Shown here piece by piece: positions 15,651 to 23,511 of a stretch of DNA of 64,000 nt. How positions within the stretch are numbered: the stretch's first letter is position 1; each line of letters opens with the position of its first letter. Source of the DNA: Desulfosporosinus sp. GTDB taxonomy: Bacteria; Bacillota; Desulfitobacteriia; Desulfitobacteriales; Desulfitobacteriaceae. The stretch lies in assembly GCA_003513495.1 (NCBI GenBank), contig DOPM01000029.1, positions 186,001 to 250,000 of the forward strand, given 5' to 3'. Under the pieces are notes generated by a model. The model saw nothing but the letters and a program-made list of their open reading frames with translations. It made no database searches and was not told where the DNA came from. The translations under genes and the position numbers were made by a program.

Positions 15651-16646
15651 ATGTTTGGAATCGATTTTGGAATAGATTTGGGAATAGACCTAGGTACGGC
15701 CAGTGTTTTGGTATATGCAAAAGGAAAAGGGATTGTCTTACATGAACCCTCCGTAATTGCGATTGACCGAATTACTAATAAACGTATTGCCGTTGGAGAA
15801 GAAGCAAGGTTAATGATTGGTCGTACACCTGGAAATATTGTTGCGGTTCGCCCCATGCGAGATGGGGTTATTGCTGATTATCAGACGACAGAGCTCATGT
15901 TAAAATATTTTTTAGAGAAGGCGGGCGCAAAGAGATGGCCTTTCTTTAGAACTCGTGTAGTTGTATGCATTCCTTCGGGTGTAACGGAGGTAGAGCAGCG
16001 GGCTGTTAAACAGGCGGCTTACCAGGCTGGGGCTAAGGACGTTAAAGTAGTTGAAGAACCCTATGCCGCGGCATTAGGGGCTGGTTTAGATATTTCTGGC
16101 CCAACTGGAAGTATGGTCGTGGATATTGGCGGTGGAACAACGGATATCGCGGTCCTGTCGCTGAACGGCATCGTCGCAAAACGCAGTCTTAGAGTAGGTG
16201 GAGATAAATTCGATGAGGCTATTAGTCGTTATATCCGGCGGGAGCACAATCTAATGATTGGAGAACGTACCGCTGAAGAAATAAAGATGGCAGTCGGTTC
16301 AGCTGTTCCAGAAGGACGCCCTTCCGCCTTCATCGATGTGCGGGGACGTGATTTGATAACCGGGTTACCAAAAACAATTAATGTGAATTCTCAGGAGTGT
16401 TTTGTTGCCCTTGAGGAATCCATTGATGCGATTGTTGCTGGGGTCAAGGAAGTTTTGGAGCGAACCCCACCAGAATTATCCTCAGATATTCTTGACAAAG
16501 GAATCATTATGACTGGCGGAGGTGCCATGATGTATGGCTTTGACACGCGACTGTCACGTGAAACAGGATTGCCGGTTAGTTTAGCTGAGGATCCGATTTC
16601 CTGCGTGGCCCTAGGTACGGGCAAGGTACTGACTGGAAAGTTTTAG
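15651..16646 (+). CDS. mbl: rod-shape-determining protein of the MreB/Mbl family
   Basis: An actin-like ATPase that directs side-wall peptidoglycan synthesis; the copy next to spoIIID is usually called Mbl or MreB. The product is 331 residues with the phosphate-1 loop (DLGTASVLVY), phosphate-2 loop (VVDIGGGTTDIAVLS), adenosine motif (MTGGGAMM) and VVEEPYAAALGAG. ATG 15651 is chosen, about 11 bases after AAAGGGG; the ATG at 15630 lies before that site. The N-terminus reads GIDFGIDLGIDLG, an apparent extra copy of a four-residue unit made by a 12-nt tandem repeat. Confidence 0.94.
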   Translation: MFGIDFGIDLGIDLGTASVLVYAKGKGIVLHEPSVIAIDRITNKRIAVGEEARLMIGRTPGNIVAVRPMRDGVIADYQTTELMLKYFLEKAGAKRWPFFRTRVVVCIPSGVTEVEQRAVKQAAYQAGAKDVKVVEEPYAAALGAGLDISGPTGSMVVDIGGGTTDIAVLSLNGIVAKRSLRVGGDKFDEAISRYIRREHNLMIGERTAEEIKMAVGSAVPEGRPSAFIDVRGRDLITGLPKTINVNSQECFVALEESIDAIVAGVKEVLERTPPELSSDILDKGIIMTGGGAMMYGFDTRLSRETGLPVSLAEDPISCVALGTGKVLTGKF

Positions 16647-16675
16647 TCTGAGCTAAGTGAATCTGTCATTCTGAT

Positions 16676-16710
16676 ATACTTCCTAAGCATAAGTGCAACT
16701 AGGGCTGCCG
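16676..16710 (+). repeat. dispersed repeat, copy 1
   Basis: About 35 bp containing AGCATAAGTGCA and GGCTGCCG, nearly identical to 31231-31265. Both copies lie in gene-free spacers just after genes. Confidence 0.75.
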
Positions 16711-16737
16711 CCTTCGCCGGAGGCTTTTACGATAAGC

Positions 16738-16763
16738 TAACCCGTGCGAAGACAGTGTCTTCG
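16738..16763 (+). repeat. hairpin repeat CGAAGAC-N3-GTCTTCG, copy 1
   Basis: A 26-bp unit with a perfect 7-bp stem, one base different from 29507-29532. Found only in spacers in this window. Confidence 0.75.
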
Positions 16764-16965
16764 GGCGCCAGCCAAGTTTTCTTTATAGGTAGTTATTAAA
16801 TCGAAAAGTATAATGTGAGATACTAAAAATTAAAGAGAGATATAAGACAGAATAGGTACTAATTTAATTGTCCGAGGTCAGGTGGTCAATCCGAAATTAA
16901 TTATTTCGGATAAAGGCTCTTTCCTTGGACTTTAAAATTAATTCCTCAGAAAGGAAATAAAATTT

Positions 16966-17685
16966 GTGAGGGTCGACATTCTTGGAATCACCGTAGACAA
17001 ATATTCCATGCAAGAAACCGTTGAACAAATCCGTAAGGCCGTAGAAGATCGGGTTAGGATTCGTGTGGTTACTGCTAATCCAGAAATGATTTATGCATCT
17101 GGCCGTGATGAACGTCTTAAGGAATTGATTAATTCTGCGGATATTGTAACAGCTGATGGGATTGGTGTTGTTTGGGCTGCTCGCCAGTTAGGAACACCAG
17201 TACAGGAACGAGTGACTGGAATTGATCTGGTCCAGGCTTTATTTCCTGTAGCAGATAGGCGAAACTGGAGGATTTTCCTTTTAGGAGGCAAACCGGGAAT
17301 AGCTCATAGGGCAGGAACTCAGATTGCTCTGAAATATCCTGGAATTGCTTGGGATGAGTCCCATGGTTACTTCAGCACTGAAGAAGAAGCGTATGTCCTA
17401 GAAAAGATTCGCTGCTTTCAGCCAGATATTTTGCTCGTTGGATTAGGTGCTCCTCGTCAGGAATATTGGATTGTTGAGCATCCCGGATTAGCAACCGTCA
17501 GCCTGGGGGTTGGCGGGAGTCTAGACGCTTTAGCTGGGCATGTTGTTCGAGCGCCGGAACGTGTCCAAACGCTCCAATTAGAATGGCTTTATCGTTTGCT
17601 GAAAGAACCTTGGCGTTGGAAACGTCAGAGCGTGTTACCCCGTTTTGTGATAAAAATCCTTTGGCAGAGATTCAATACGTTCTAA
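16966..17685 (+). CDS. WecG/TagA/CpsF family glycosyltransferase
   Basis: GT26-family enzymes add N-acetylmannosamine or related sugars to undecaprenyl-linked intermediates for wall polymers. The 239-residue protein has the typical N-terminal TANPEMIY and DIVTADGIGVVWAAR segments, the FLLGGKPG motif and the LVGLGAPRQEYWI signature, with the basic C-terminal tail seen in membrane-associated members. The GTG start at 16966 follows AAAGGA. It could be TagA-like (teichoic acid) or act on another polymer; the acceptor cannot be told from sequence. Confidence 0.9.
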   Translation: MRVDILGITVDKYSMQETVEQIRKAVEDRVRIRVVTANPEMIYASGRDERLKELINSADIVTADGIGVVWAARQLGTPVQERVTGIDLVQALFPVADRRNWRIFLLGGKPGIAHRAGTQIALKYPGIAWDESHGYFSTEEEAYVLEKIRCFQPDILLVGLGAPRQEYWIVEHPGLATVSLGVGGSLDALAGHVVRAPERVQTLQLEWLYRLLKEPWRWKRQSVLPRFVIKILWQRFNTF

Positions 17686-17738
17686 GACCCCCTAAAAGAG
17701 ACGATCCGTTTCGTATAAGCCTATAGGAGGAAGAAAGC

Positions 17739-18452
17739 ATGCCAGAATGGGAAGAGCGATGTTCTTGGCAGCGTTTGAAGGAGGACTCAGAAGCCCGGGA
17801 GGAGTTCTTAGCCCAATCTCAAACGTTTATTCGTCATGTTGCTAGCCAAGCGTGTTTTCGCTCTCTGGAGTGGGGTAGAGATGACGAATTATCTGAGGCA
17901 TTGATTGCTTTTAATGAAGCGATAGACTTGTTTATTGAAGATAAAGGAGTACCGTTTTTAGCCTATGCAAGAGTATTGATAAAGCGTAGGTTGATTGATT
18001 ATTACCGCAAGCAACGTTTGAGACAGTCTATTTCCCTCGATCAAGACGACATTGGACGAAGGATTGATGTCCATTTAGGCCTGGATGATTTTCGGGAGCA
18101 AGAGCAAAACCATGAGCGAGCGGAGGAAATTCGACAGTTTTCTAAAGCATTAGCAGATTTTCAGCTCACCTTTCAGGACTTGGTAGAAGCATCCCCTAAA
18201 CATCGGGATACTCGTGAGACGTTACTCCGAGCGGCTAGAGAATTGGCCTTTGACCCTGAACTGTGGCAGCACGTTGAACGAAAGGGGAAAGTTCCAATGC
18301 AAGCATTATGTTTGAAAACACAAATTCATCCTAAAGTATTGGAACGGGGGCGAAGGTATATTTTGGCAGTTGCCTTACTTATGGCAAACCAAAATGACTA
18401 TGTTTATCTACGGGAGTATGTTTTATCACGGGAAGAGGGGGCTAAGGGATGA
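17739..18452 (+). CDS. sigI: RNA polymerase sigma factor SigI
   Basis: A 237-residue sigma-70-family factor of the SigI class, used in heat or cell-envelope stress. The region-2-like part (about 25-95) includes DELSEALIAFNEAIDLF and FLAYARVLIKRRLIDYYRKQ; the C-terminal DNA-binding region of this class lies about 150-230. ATG 17739 follows AGGAGG. Its stop overlaps the start of rsgI by four bases (ATGA), the standard sigI-rsgI arrangement, so the next gene should be its anti-sigma factor. Confidence 0.92.
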   Translation: MPEWEERCSWQRLKEDSEAREEFLAQSQTFIRHVASQACFRSLEWGRDDELSEALIAFNEAIDLFIEDKGVPFLAYARVLIKRRLIDYYRKQRLRQSISLDQDDIGRRIDVHLGLDDFREQEQNHERAEEIRQFSKALADFQLTFQDLVEASPKHRDTRETLLRAARELAFDPELWQHVERKGKVPMQALCLKTQIHPKVLERGRRYILAVALLMANQNDYVYLREYVLSREEGAKG

Positions 18453-19612
18453 GTAAGATAAAAGCAGTGGTATTGGAGAAATCTGGATCCCGATATACGG
18501 TTCTTGCTGAAAACGGCACCTTTCGGCATATTCGAAGACGTAAAGAGGCTGAAATAGGAGAAGAGATTGAAATTCAAACAAGTTTCGAGGGCTTTAAAGG
18601 CCTGCGGGCATGGGCTAGCGTCGCTGCAATATTTTTCCTAACCTTATCAACTATTTTTGCTTGGAACTTGTATCAAGCGCCAACTGCAGTGGCCTTGCTC
18701 TCAGTTGATATTAATCCAAGTATTCAATTTTCAATAGACGCCCAAGGACAGTTAATAAAGATTGTTTCCCAAAGTGAAGATGCCGAGGACATGGTTCGTG
18801 AAATGGATCTGAAGGGAAAACCAATTGATGAGGTTCTAGGCCAAATAATAAATGAGGCTTACAATCAGAAGTTCTTAAATTCAGAGCGATCTTGGGTTGT
18901 AGTGGGTTATTCATCACTGACCGAGGACGGCTTAGATGAAGACGCTGAGGATCTAAACGAAAGTCAAATTGTCTCATGGATTACAGAGACTGTTGAAGAA
19001 AAAGGGTTCACTCCACAGGTTGAATATTTCGCTCTAACTCCCCAAGATCGTGAGCTTGCACAAAAAGGGAATCTTACCTTAGGTGAGTATGCCCTTTGGC
19101 AAACTGCTATAAAGGCAGGGGTCGTGACAGAGCCAGAAAAATTAAAAGATACGTCTGAACGTGAGAAGCTATTGAAAAACCCAAAAGTTCAGGCTCAGGT
19201 TAAAGAGAATAAGAAGGCGGCTGTTTCTTCATCTCCGTCTAAAGGGCAGATTTCTGGCCAGGATAAGGCTAATAATCAAAAATCCCAAAATTACGAACCG
19301 CAGAAGGACCAGAAGGATAAGAACGTACAAGATAAAGAAATGAACAAAAAAGATAGAAATTCTAATACTGACATAGACGGTGATAAAGAAAATAATAATG
19401 ACAAAGACAGAAATAGCAATAATAGAAGTAATGAAAAGGATCGTGTAAAAAGCCCTAATAAAGATAACGGAAACCTAACAGGCAAGGATAATACAAAGGC
19501 TCTGAAGAAAAGCGACATGCAGTTAAATACCAGTGACAAGGTTAGGAACAATCAAGTTAATGGGATAATGTCAACATCTTTTCCGTGGAAATGGGGAGCT
19601 TCAAGATTCTAG
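18449..19612 (+). CDS. rsgI: anti-sigma-I factor RsgI
   Basis: RsgI holds SigI at the membrane until a signal outside the cell triggers release. The product is 387 residues. The N-terminal RsgI domain (about 1-48) is cytoplasmic, one membrane helix lies at about 53-75 (ASVAAIFFLTLSTIFAW), and the conserved extracellular RsgI region follows (about 80-230, with LSVDINPSIQFSID). The last roughly 140 residues are low-complexity, rich in Lys, Asn, Asp and Gln. No carbohydrate-binding domain is seen, unlike the RsgI proteins of cellulolytic clostridia. Its last 12 bases overlap the convergent glycosyltransferase gene. Confidence 0.92.
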   Translation: MSKIKAVVLEKSGSRYTVLAENGTFRHIRRRKEAEIGEEIEIQTSFEGFKGLRAWASVAAIFFLTLSTIFAWNLYQAPTAVALLSVDINPSIQFSIDAQGQLIKIVSQSEDAEDMVREMDLKGKPIDEVLGQIINEAYNQKFLNSERSWVVVGYSSLTEDGLDEDAEDLNESQIVSWITETVEEKGFTPQVEYFALTPQDRELAQKGNLTLGEYALWQTAIKAGVVTEPEKLKDTSEREKLLKNPKVQAQVKENKKAAVSSSPSKGQISGQDKANNQKSQNYEPQKDQKDKNVQDKEMNKKDRNSNTDIDGDKENNNDKDRNSNNRSNEKDRVKSPNKDNGNLTGKDNTKALKKSDMQLNTSDKVRNNQVNGIMSTSFPWKWGASRF

Positions 19613-20713
19613 GAGACGAGTGTAGAATTGCTCCGTTTCTCTAAGCATATTATTAACTGAAAACATTGGCCAACGGTTTTGGCCCGCGAGCACAAGGGAT
19701 TTCGCCAAAGAAGGATTTTCAAGTATAGACTTACAGGCGGCGGCTAATTCCGTTACATTCCCGGAAGGGAAAAGCAAGCCTTCTTTTTTGTCTCTGATGA
19801 GTTCTGGAATTCCTCCGACAGCACTTGCAACAATTGGAACCCTAGCTTGCATTGCTTCAAGAAGGACCAACCCCATACCTTCACTAATTGAAGGTAAGAC
19901 AAAAAGGTCCATAGCAGGAAGTGCTTCATAGGCTAGAGGCAGATAACCAGTAAGGGTATGGGGAATAGTACTACCTCGAAGTTCAGAGGCCAGACTTTGA
20001 CGAAGGGGACCATCTCCTATAAGTAAGAGATGGAGATTTGGAAATTTTGAGCGCAATTGGATTGCAGCCTTGATTAAATAAATCTGCCCTTTAGTAGGGT
20101 GAAGTCGGCCAATGGTTCCAAGAACAAGAGCATCGGCTGGGATACCCCATTGGTTACGAAAGTAATTGCGAGTTGATGTCGGGTCATCATAAGAAATCGA
20201 GGAATAGCCATTATAAATCGTTTCAATAGTTCGGCCGCCTCGCAAGGCAACTTCCTTTGCTAAGAATTCAGATACAGTGATAATACCTGAGGTCAAGGGG
20301 AGGGTTAGGCGGTCAAGACCAAGAGCTATTCGTGCAGACCAAGGAGATAGATAATCCTGAGCTAATGAGCTATGAACGGTGGTTAGGCATGGGATCCGTA
20401 ACCATCTAGCACTAAGGCGTCCCAATAGATTCCCTCGGGAACCATGGGTATGGACAAGGTCTATAGCCATTTTTTGTGACCATCGAATAAGTTTAGGTAT
20501 GGGAGAAAGGTCTAAAGGGAAGCGCATAGGGAAAGTATATGTGGGGATCTTATTTTCTGAAGCTAGGTCAGAGAAAGGACCCTGTGTTAGGCAGATGAGC
20601 TGGAGATCAAATCGATTTCGGTCTATACCCTTCAGGAGGGACAGCACATGCTGCTCTGCTCCTCCAACCTCACCTCCACCGATAATATGTAGAATTTTGT
20701 ATTTTTTTTTCAT
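19601..20713 (-). CDS. GT4-family glycosyltransferase
   Basis: A 370-residue GT-B glycosyltransferase. The N-terminal domain has GGGEVGGAEQHVLSLL and VHTHGSRGN; the C-terminal domain has GTIGRLHPTKGQIYLI, LLIGDGPLRQ and the E-x7-E type nucleotide-sugar motif PSISEGMGLVLLEAM. It probably builds a surface polysaccharide or glycolipid. The ATG has AGGAG only one base away, an unusually tight spacing, with GAAGGGA further out. It is divergent from fabZ and convergent with rsgI. Substrate unknown. Confidence 0.9.
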   Translation of the reverse strand: MKKKYKILHIIGGGEVGGAEQHVLSLLKGIDRNRFDLQLICLTQGPFSDLASENKIPTYTFPMRFPLDLSPIPKLIRWSQKMAIDLVHTHGSRGNLLGRLSARWLRIPCLTTVHSSLAQDYLSPWSARIALGLDRLTLPLTSGIITVSEFLAKEVALRGGRTIETIYNGYSSISYDDPTSTRNYFRNQWGIPADALVLGTIGRLHPTKGQIYLIKAAIQLRSKFPNLHLLLIGDGPLRQSLASELRGSTIPHTLTGYLPLAYEALPAMDLFVLPSISEGMGLVLLEAMQARVPIVASAVGGIPELIRDKKEGLLFPSGNVTELAAACKSILENPSLAKSLVLAGQNRWPMFSVNNMLRETEQFYTRLLES

Positions 20714-20831
20714 ACTCCTGCCATCTTCCCTTCAGACCTAAACTTGGTTATACTGTTTTTATGCGGTTAAATCCGTATATCCTTATACCATCATAAGACA
20801 AAATGGTTTCAATCTGCAAGGAGGAATTCCA

Positions 20832-21272
20832 GTGCTACAAAGCAAAGAAATCCAGGAGATTATACCACATCGTTACCCCTTTCTTCTGGTCGATCGTATC
20901 CTAGAACTTGAAGAAGGAAAAAGGGCTGTGGGCATAAAGAATGTGACCATCAATGATTCGTTCTTTCAGGGCCACTTCCCTGGGCATCCCATTATGCCAG
21001 GAGTGCTGATTATAGAAGCCCTTGCCCAAGTTGGAACCGTGGCAATTCTTAAGAAACCTGAATATGAAGGCTATTTAGGGTTGTTTGCCGGCTTAGATGA
21101 CGTTAAGTTTAAGAGGCAGGTAATTCCAGGCGATCAGCTTCGCTTAGAAGTGGAACTTGTAAAGTTACGAAAAAACTATGGAGTTGCCAAAGGTGTCGCC
21201 TATGTCGGAGACGAGTTGGCCGCAGAAGGGACCCTTAAATTCTTCCTAGAAAGGAAAAATTCTGCCCAGTGA
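20832..21272 (+). CDS. fabZ: 3-hydroxyacyl-ACP dehydratase FabZ
   Basis: FabZ dehydrates 3-hydroxyacyl-ACP in fatty-acid elongation. The 146-residue hot-dog-fold protein has the catalytic histidine segment GHFPGHPIMPG followed by the catalytic glutamate in VLIIEALAQVG. The GTG start follows AAGGAGGAA. It overlaps the next gene by four bases (GTGA), so it lies in an operon with an O-antigen-ligase-like gene rather than with other fab genes. Confidence 0.96.
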   Translation: MLQSKEIQEIIPHRYPFLLVDRILELEEGKRAVGIKNVTINDSFFQGHFPGHPIMPGVLIIEALAQVGTVAILKKPEYEGYLGLFAGLDDVKFKRQVIPGDQLRLEVELVKLRKNYGVAKGVAYVGDELAAEGTLKFFLERKNSAQ

Positions 21273-23074
21273 TTGGCGCATCCTTACAAAAAGACAGCAG
21301 AGCTAGGAGCAACACAGCAAGCCTCCTAGCTCTTTTTTTAGGACTTAGTGTTTTCATGCACGGTCTTTATTACCCTCAGGAATGGCTAATATTTGGATTT
21401 GTTTTATCTGCTTATCATTTGTCATCGTATTTACCCAGAAGGGTTCATTATGAGACAGGGAAATTTTACAATATCGGTCTAACAGATACCTTGCTTTTGG
21501 GATTTGTTCTCTTTTCCTTGTTAGGGATTGTTCATCCTATCAAACAATCAGAAGGATTGCTTGAAGCCTTACAGTGGGGAATCCTTTGGCTCGTTTATCG
21601 ATTGGGAGTTCGGATTTCTTCGGATGACATAGCAAAACGGAAGCTAATACAATACATTGAGTGGTTGGCCATAGCAATCGCTGTCATTGGTTGGCTGCCT
21701 TGGGTGAGCAAAGTGGGGGGAAGATTAAGCTCTGTCTTTGGTTACCCTAATGCTGCTGCAGCATTTTTGGGTGTAGTTCTCTTACTTCATCCACGCAGTA
21801 AGTTAGTTCTCATCTGGCTGGCGATTTCTCTCTTAGGGACAGGTTCCCGTGCTGGAGTAGGATTAACTCTTATAATTCTTGTTGGTCGGCAGATGTTATT
21901 ACGAGGAGCGGGACGAAGAATTCATTTTAAAGGAATAGGATTGGGCCAATTTTTTAAAGGAATGTTCGCTCTTCTAGTGGGTTGTGTGGGAACAGTTCTC
22001 ATACTGCTCTATTATAGGCCTGCTTGGGACAATTTAACGGCCTGGGGTTTTTCGTCTTCGAGTTGGCAGGAACGGCTGGTCTACATTAAAGATGGGATTA
22101 GTTTAGCTTGGAATTCAGGCGGTCTACCACAAGCAGGAGGATGGTGGGCATTTCCTACGGTTCAATCCTTTCCCTATTGGACGGCAGATCCGCATTCGAG
22201 TTTTATACATATCTTACTGAACCAGGGGGTCCTCGGAATTGCGAGTATGGGAATTTGGGGTAGTCTTTCCCTAGCTCAGGTATGGAAGACCTGGGGCAAG
22301 AATCAGATACTGATAAAGTCGGGAGTCGTTTCAGAAGATACTAAGGCTCAGCTTTGTATTTGGAGTGCTCTTCTGTTCCTAGTACTACATAGTTTGGTTG
22401 ATGCCAATTTTTCCTTTGGCGCTTTAGGTATTCTATTCTGGCTTTTATTTGGCTGTTTGCAGAGGAAACATAATCCTCTAAGAACACATTATTACAAACA
22501 AAACATCATACTTCACAGGGTGAGTAAGATCGGAGTGTTAGTTGTAAGTTTCATGGTCTGCCTCATTTGTGGAGGTATCCTCCTGAATCCTACGCTCCTA
22601 GAGAGAGAACATAGCTTAAATAAACAGGCCGTCCAATGCCAAGAGCAGGATCCTAATAAAAGTGTCGACCTCTGGGGCAGAAGTCTGGAATTGGATCAAA
22701 CCCAGATTGAGGTACGTCGAGGGATGGCGGAACACTTGCTTCGGCAAGGGAACTTGCTTGCAGGGTTAGAAACTGTTAAAGAAGTCCTTCGCTGGCAAGC
22801 ATTTGACTTAGAAGCCTACGAATGGGGCCAGTCCGTTGTTTGGGATGCAGCTGAAGCCAGCCGCCAGACAAAGCCTGAATTAGCAATCACCCTCTATCGC
22901 TGGGTTGAGGATGTGCCTAAAACGATTGAAGAAAGGATGGTTAACCTTAATAGCTTAGATCGAAAACTATGGCAGGGACACAAGGATTTCCTTCCATCCC
23001 AGCATATAAGACTTCTTTCTGATTATGCTCGACAAAGACAACTCACAAAACTTCTGCCACAACATAAGTTGTGA
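21269..23074 (+). CDS. O-antigen ligase/polymerase-like membrane protein
   Basis: A 601-residue multi-pass membrane protein. About ten hydrophobic segments lie between residues 15 and 450. The Wzy/WaaL-like core is seen in SVFGYPNAAAAFLGV, LLGTGSRAGVGL and the periplasmic loop with ADPHSSFIHILLNQGVLG. The C-terminal 130 residues are soluble and helical, possibly TPR-like. Such proteins ligate or polymerise lipid-linked glycans outside the membrane. The GTG start overlaps the fabZ stop. Which glycan it handles is unknown; two glycosyltransferases lie upstream. Confidence 0.82.
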   Translation: MIGASLQKDSRARSNTASLLALFLGLSVFMHGLYYPQEWLIFGFVLSAYHLSSYLPRRVHYETGKFYNIGLTDTLLLGFVLFSLLGIVHPIKQSEGLLEALQWGILWLVYRLGVRISSDDIAKRKLIQYIEWLAIAIAVIGWLPWVSKVGGRLSSVFGYPNAAAAFLGVVLLLHPRSKLVLIWLAISLLGTGSRAGVGLTLIILVGRQMLLRGAGRRIHFKGIGLGQFFKGMFALLVGCVGTVLILLYYRPAWDNLTAWGFSSSSWQERLVYIKDGISLAWNSGGLPQAGGWWAFPTVQSFPYWTADPHSSFIHILLNQGVLGIASMGIWGSLSLAQVWKTWGKNQILIKSGVVSEDTKAQLCIWSALLFLVLHSLVDANFSFGALGILFWLLFGCLQRKHNPLRTHYYKQNIILHRVSKIGVLVVSFMVCLICGGILLNPTLLEREHSLNKQAVQCQEQDPNKSVDLWGRSLELDQTQIEVRRGMAEHLLRQGNLLAGLETVKEVLRWQAFDLEAYEWGQSVVWDAAEASRQTKPELAITLYRWVEDVPKTIEERMVNLNSLDRKLWQGHKDFLPSQHIRLLSDYARQRQLTKLLPQHKL

Positions 23075-23088
23075 GCAGGGGGGAGATT

Positions 23089-23478
23089 ATGAAGATTTCC
23101 ATGGGGATAGTTCTAGTTTTAGGGATTATTTTCTGGGTCCTATGCTCACGTTACGAATGGAGTATCCCACTTAAATGGCAAGCCCAGATTAGTGCCTGGA
23201 AGGAACGTTTAAAAAACCAATCATATAGTTTAAACTTGGTTTGGAAGCTCAGCCCGGACAGTAGAGAAATAGAGAAGCGCTTTTGGCTTCTTCAGAAAGC
23301 TTTGCCCAGTTTGCAGAAAAGGAAAAAGCTCCCGTTATTGATCGAAGTTCAGGTCTGTCCAGATCTATCCTTAGAGGATGAAAAATACATAGCATGTTTA
23401 CAGCGGCGGTTCTCAGATATCAATATTTACACGTGCTCGCCTAAGGGTATAAATAGCAAGGGAGAGAATCCTTTGTAA
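23089..23478 (+). CDS. small membrane-anchored protein of unknown function
   Basis: A 129-residue protein with one N-terminal membrane helix (about 4-21) and a soluble, basic remainder. I recognise no family. ATG 23089 has GGGGGGAG five bases upstream; the in-frame GTG at 23071 overlaps the previous gene. It is translated in tandem with the ligase-like gene and precedes comFA. Confidence 0.65.
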   Translation: MKISMGIVLVLGIIFWVLCSRYEWSIPLKWQAQISAWKERLKNQSYSLNLVWKLSPDSREIEKRFWLLQKALPSLQKRKKLPLLIEVQVCPDLSLEDEKYIACLQRRFSDINIYTCSPKGINSKGENPL

Positions 23479-23511
23479 TGAGCGGATGAACAGGAAGCGA
23501 GGGGGCTTTTT

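Larger units (their letters stand above)
16647..16965 (+). other. gene-free stretch with dispersed repeats
   Basis: About 320 bases without a gene. It holds the repeat at 16676-16710 (also at 31231-31265) and the hairpin repeat at 16738-16763 (also at 29507-29532), then AT-rich sequence before the glycosyltransferase gene. Confidence 0.7.
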
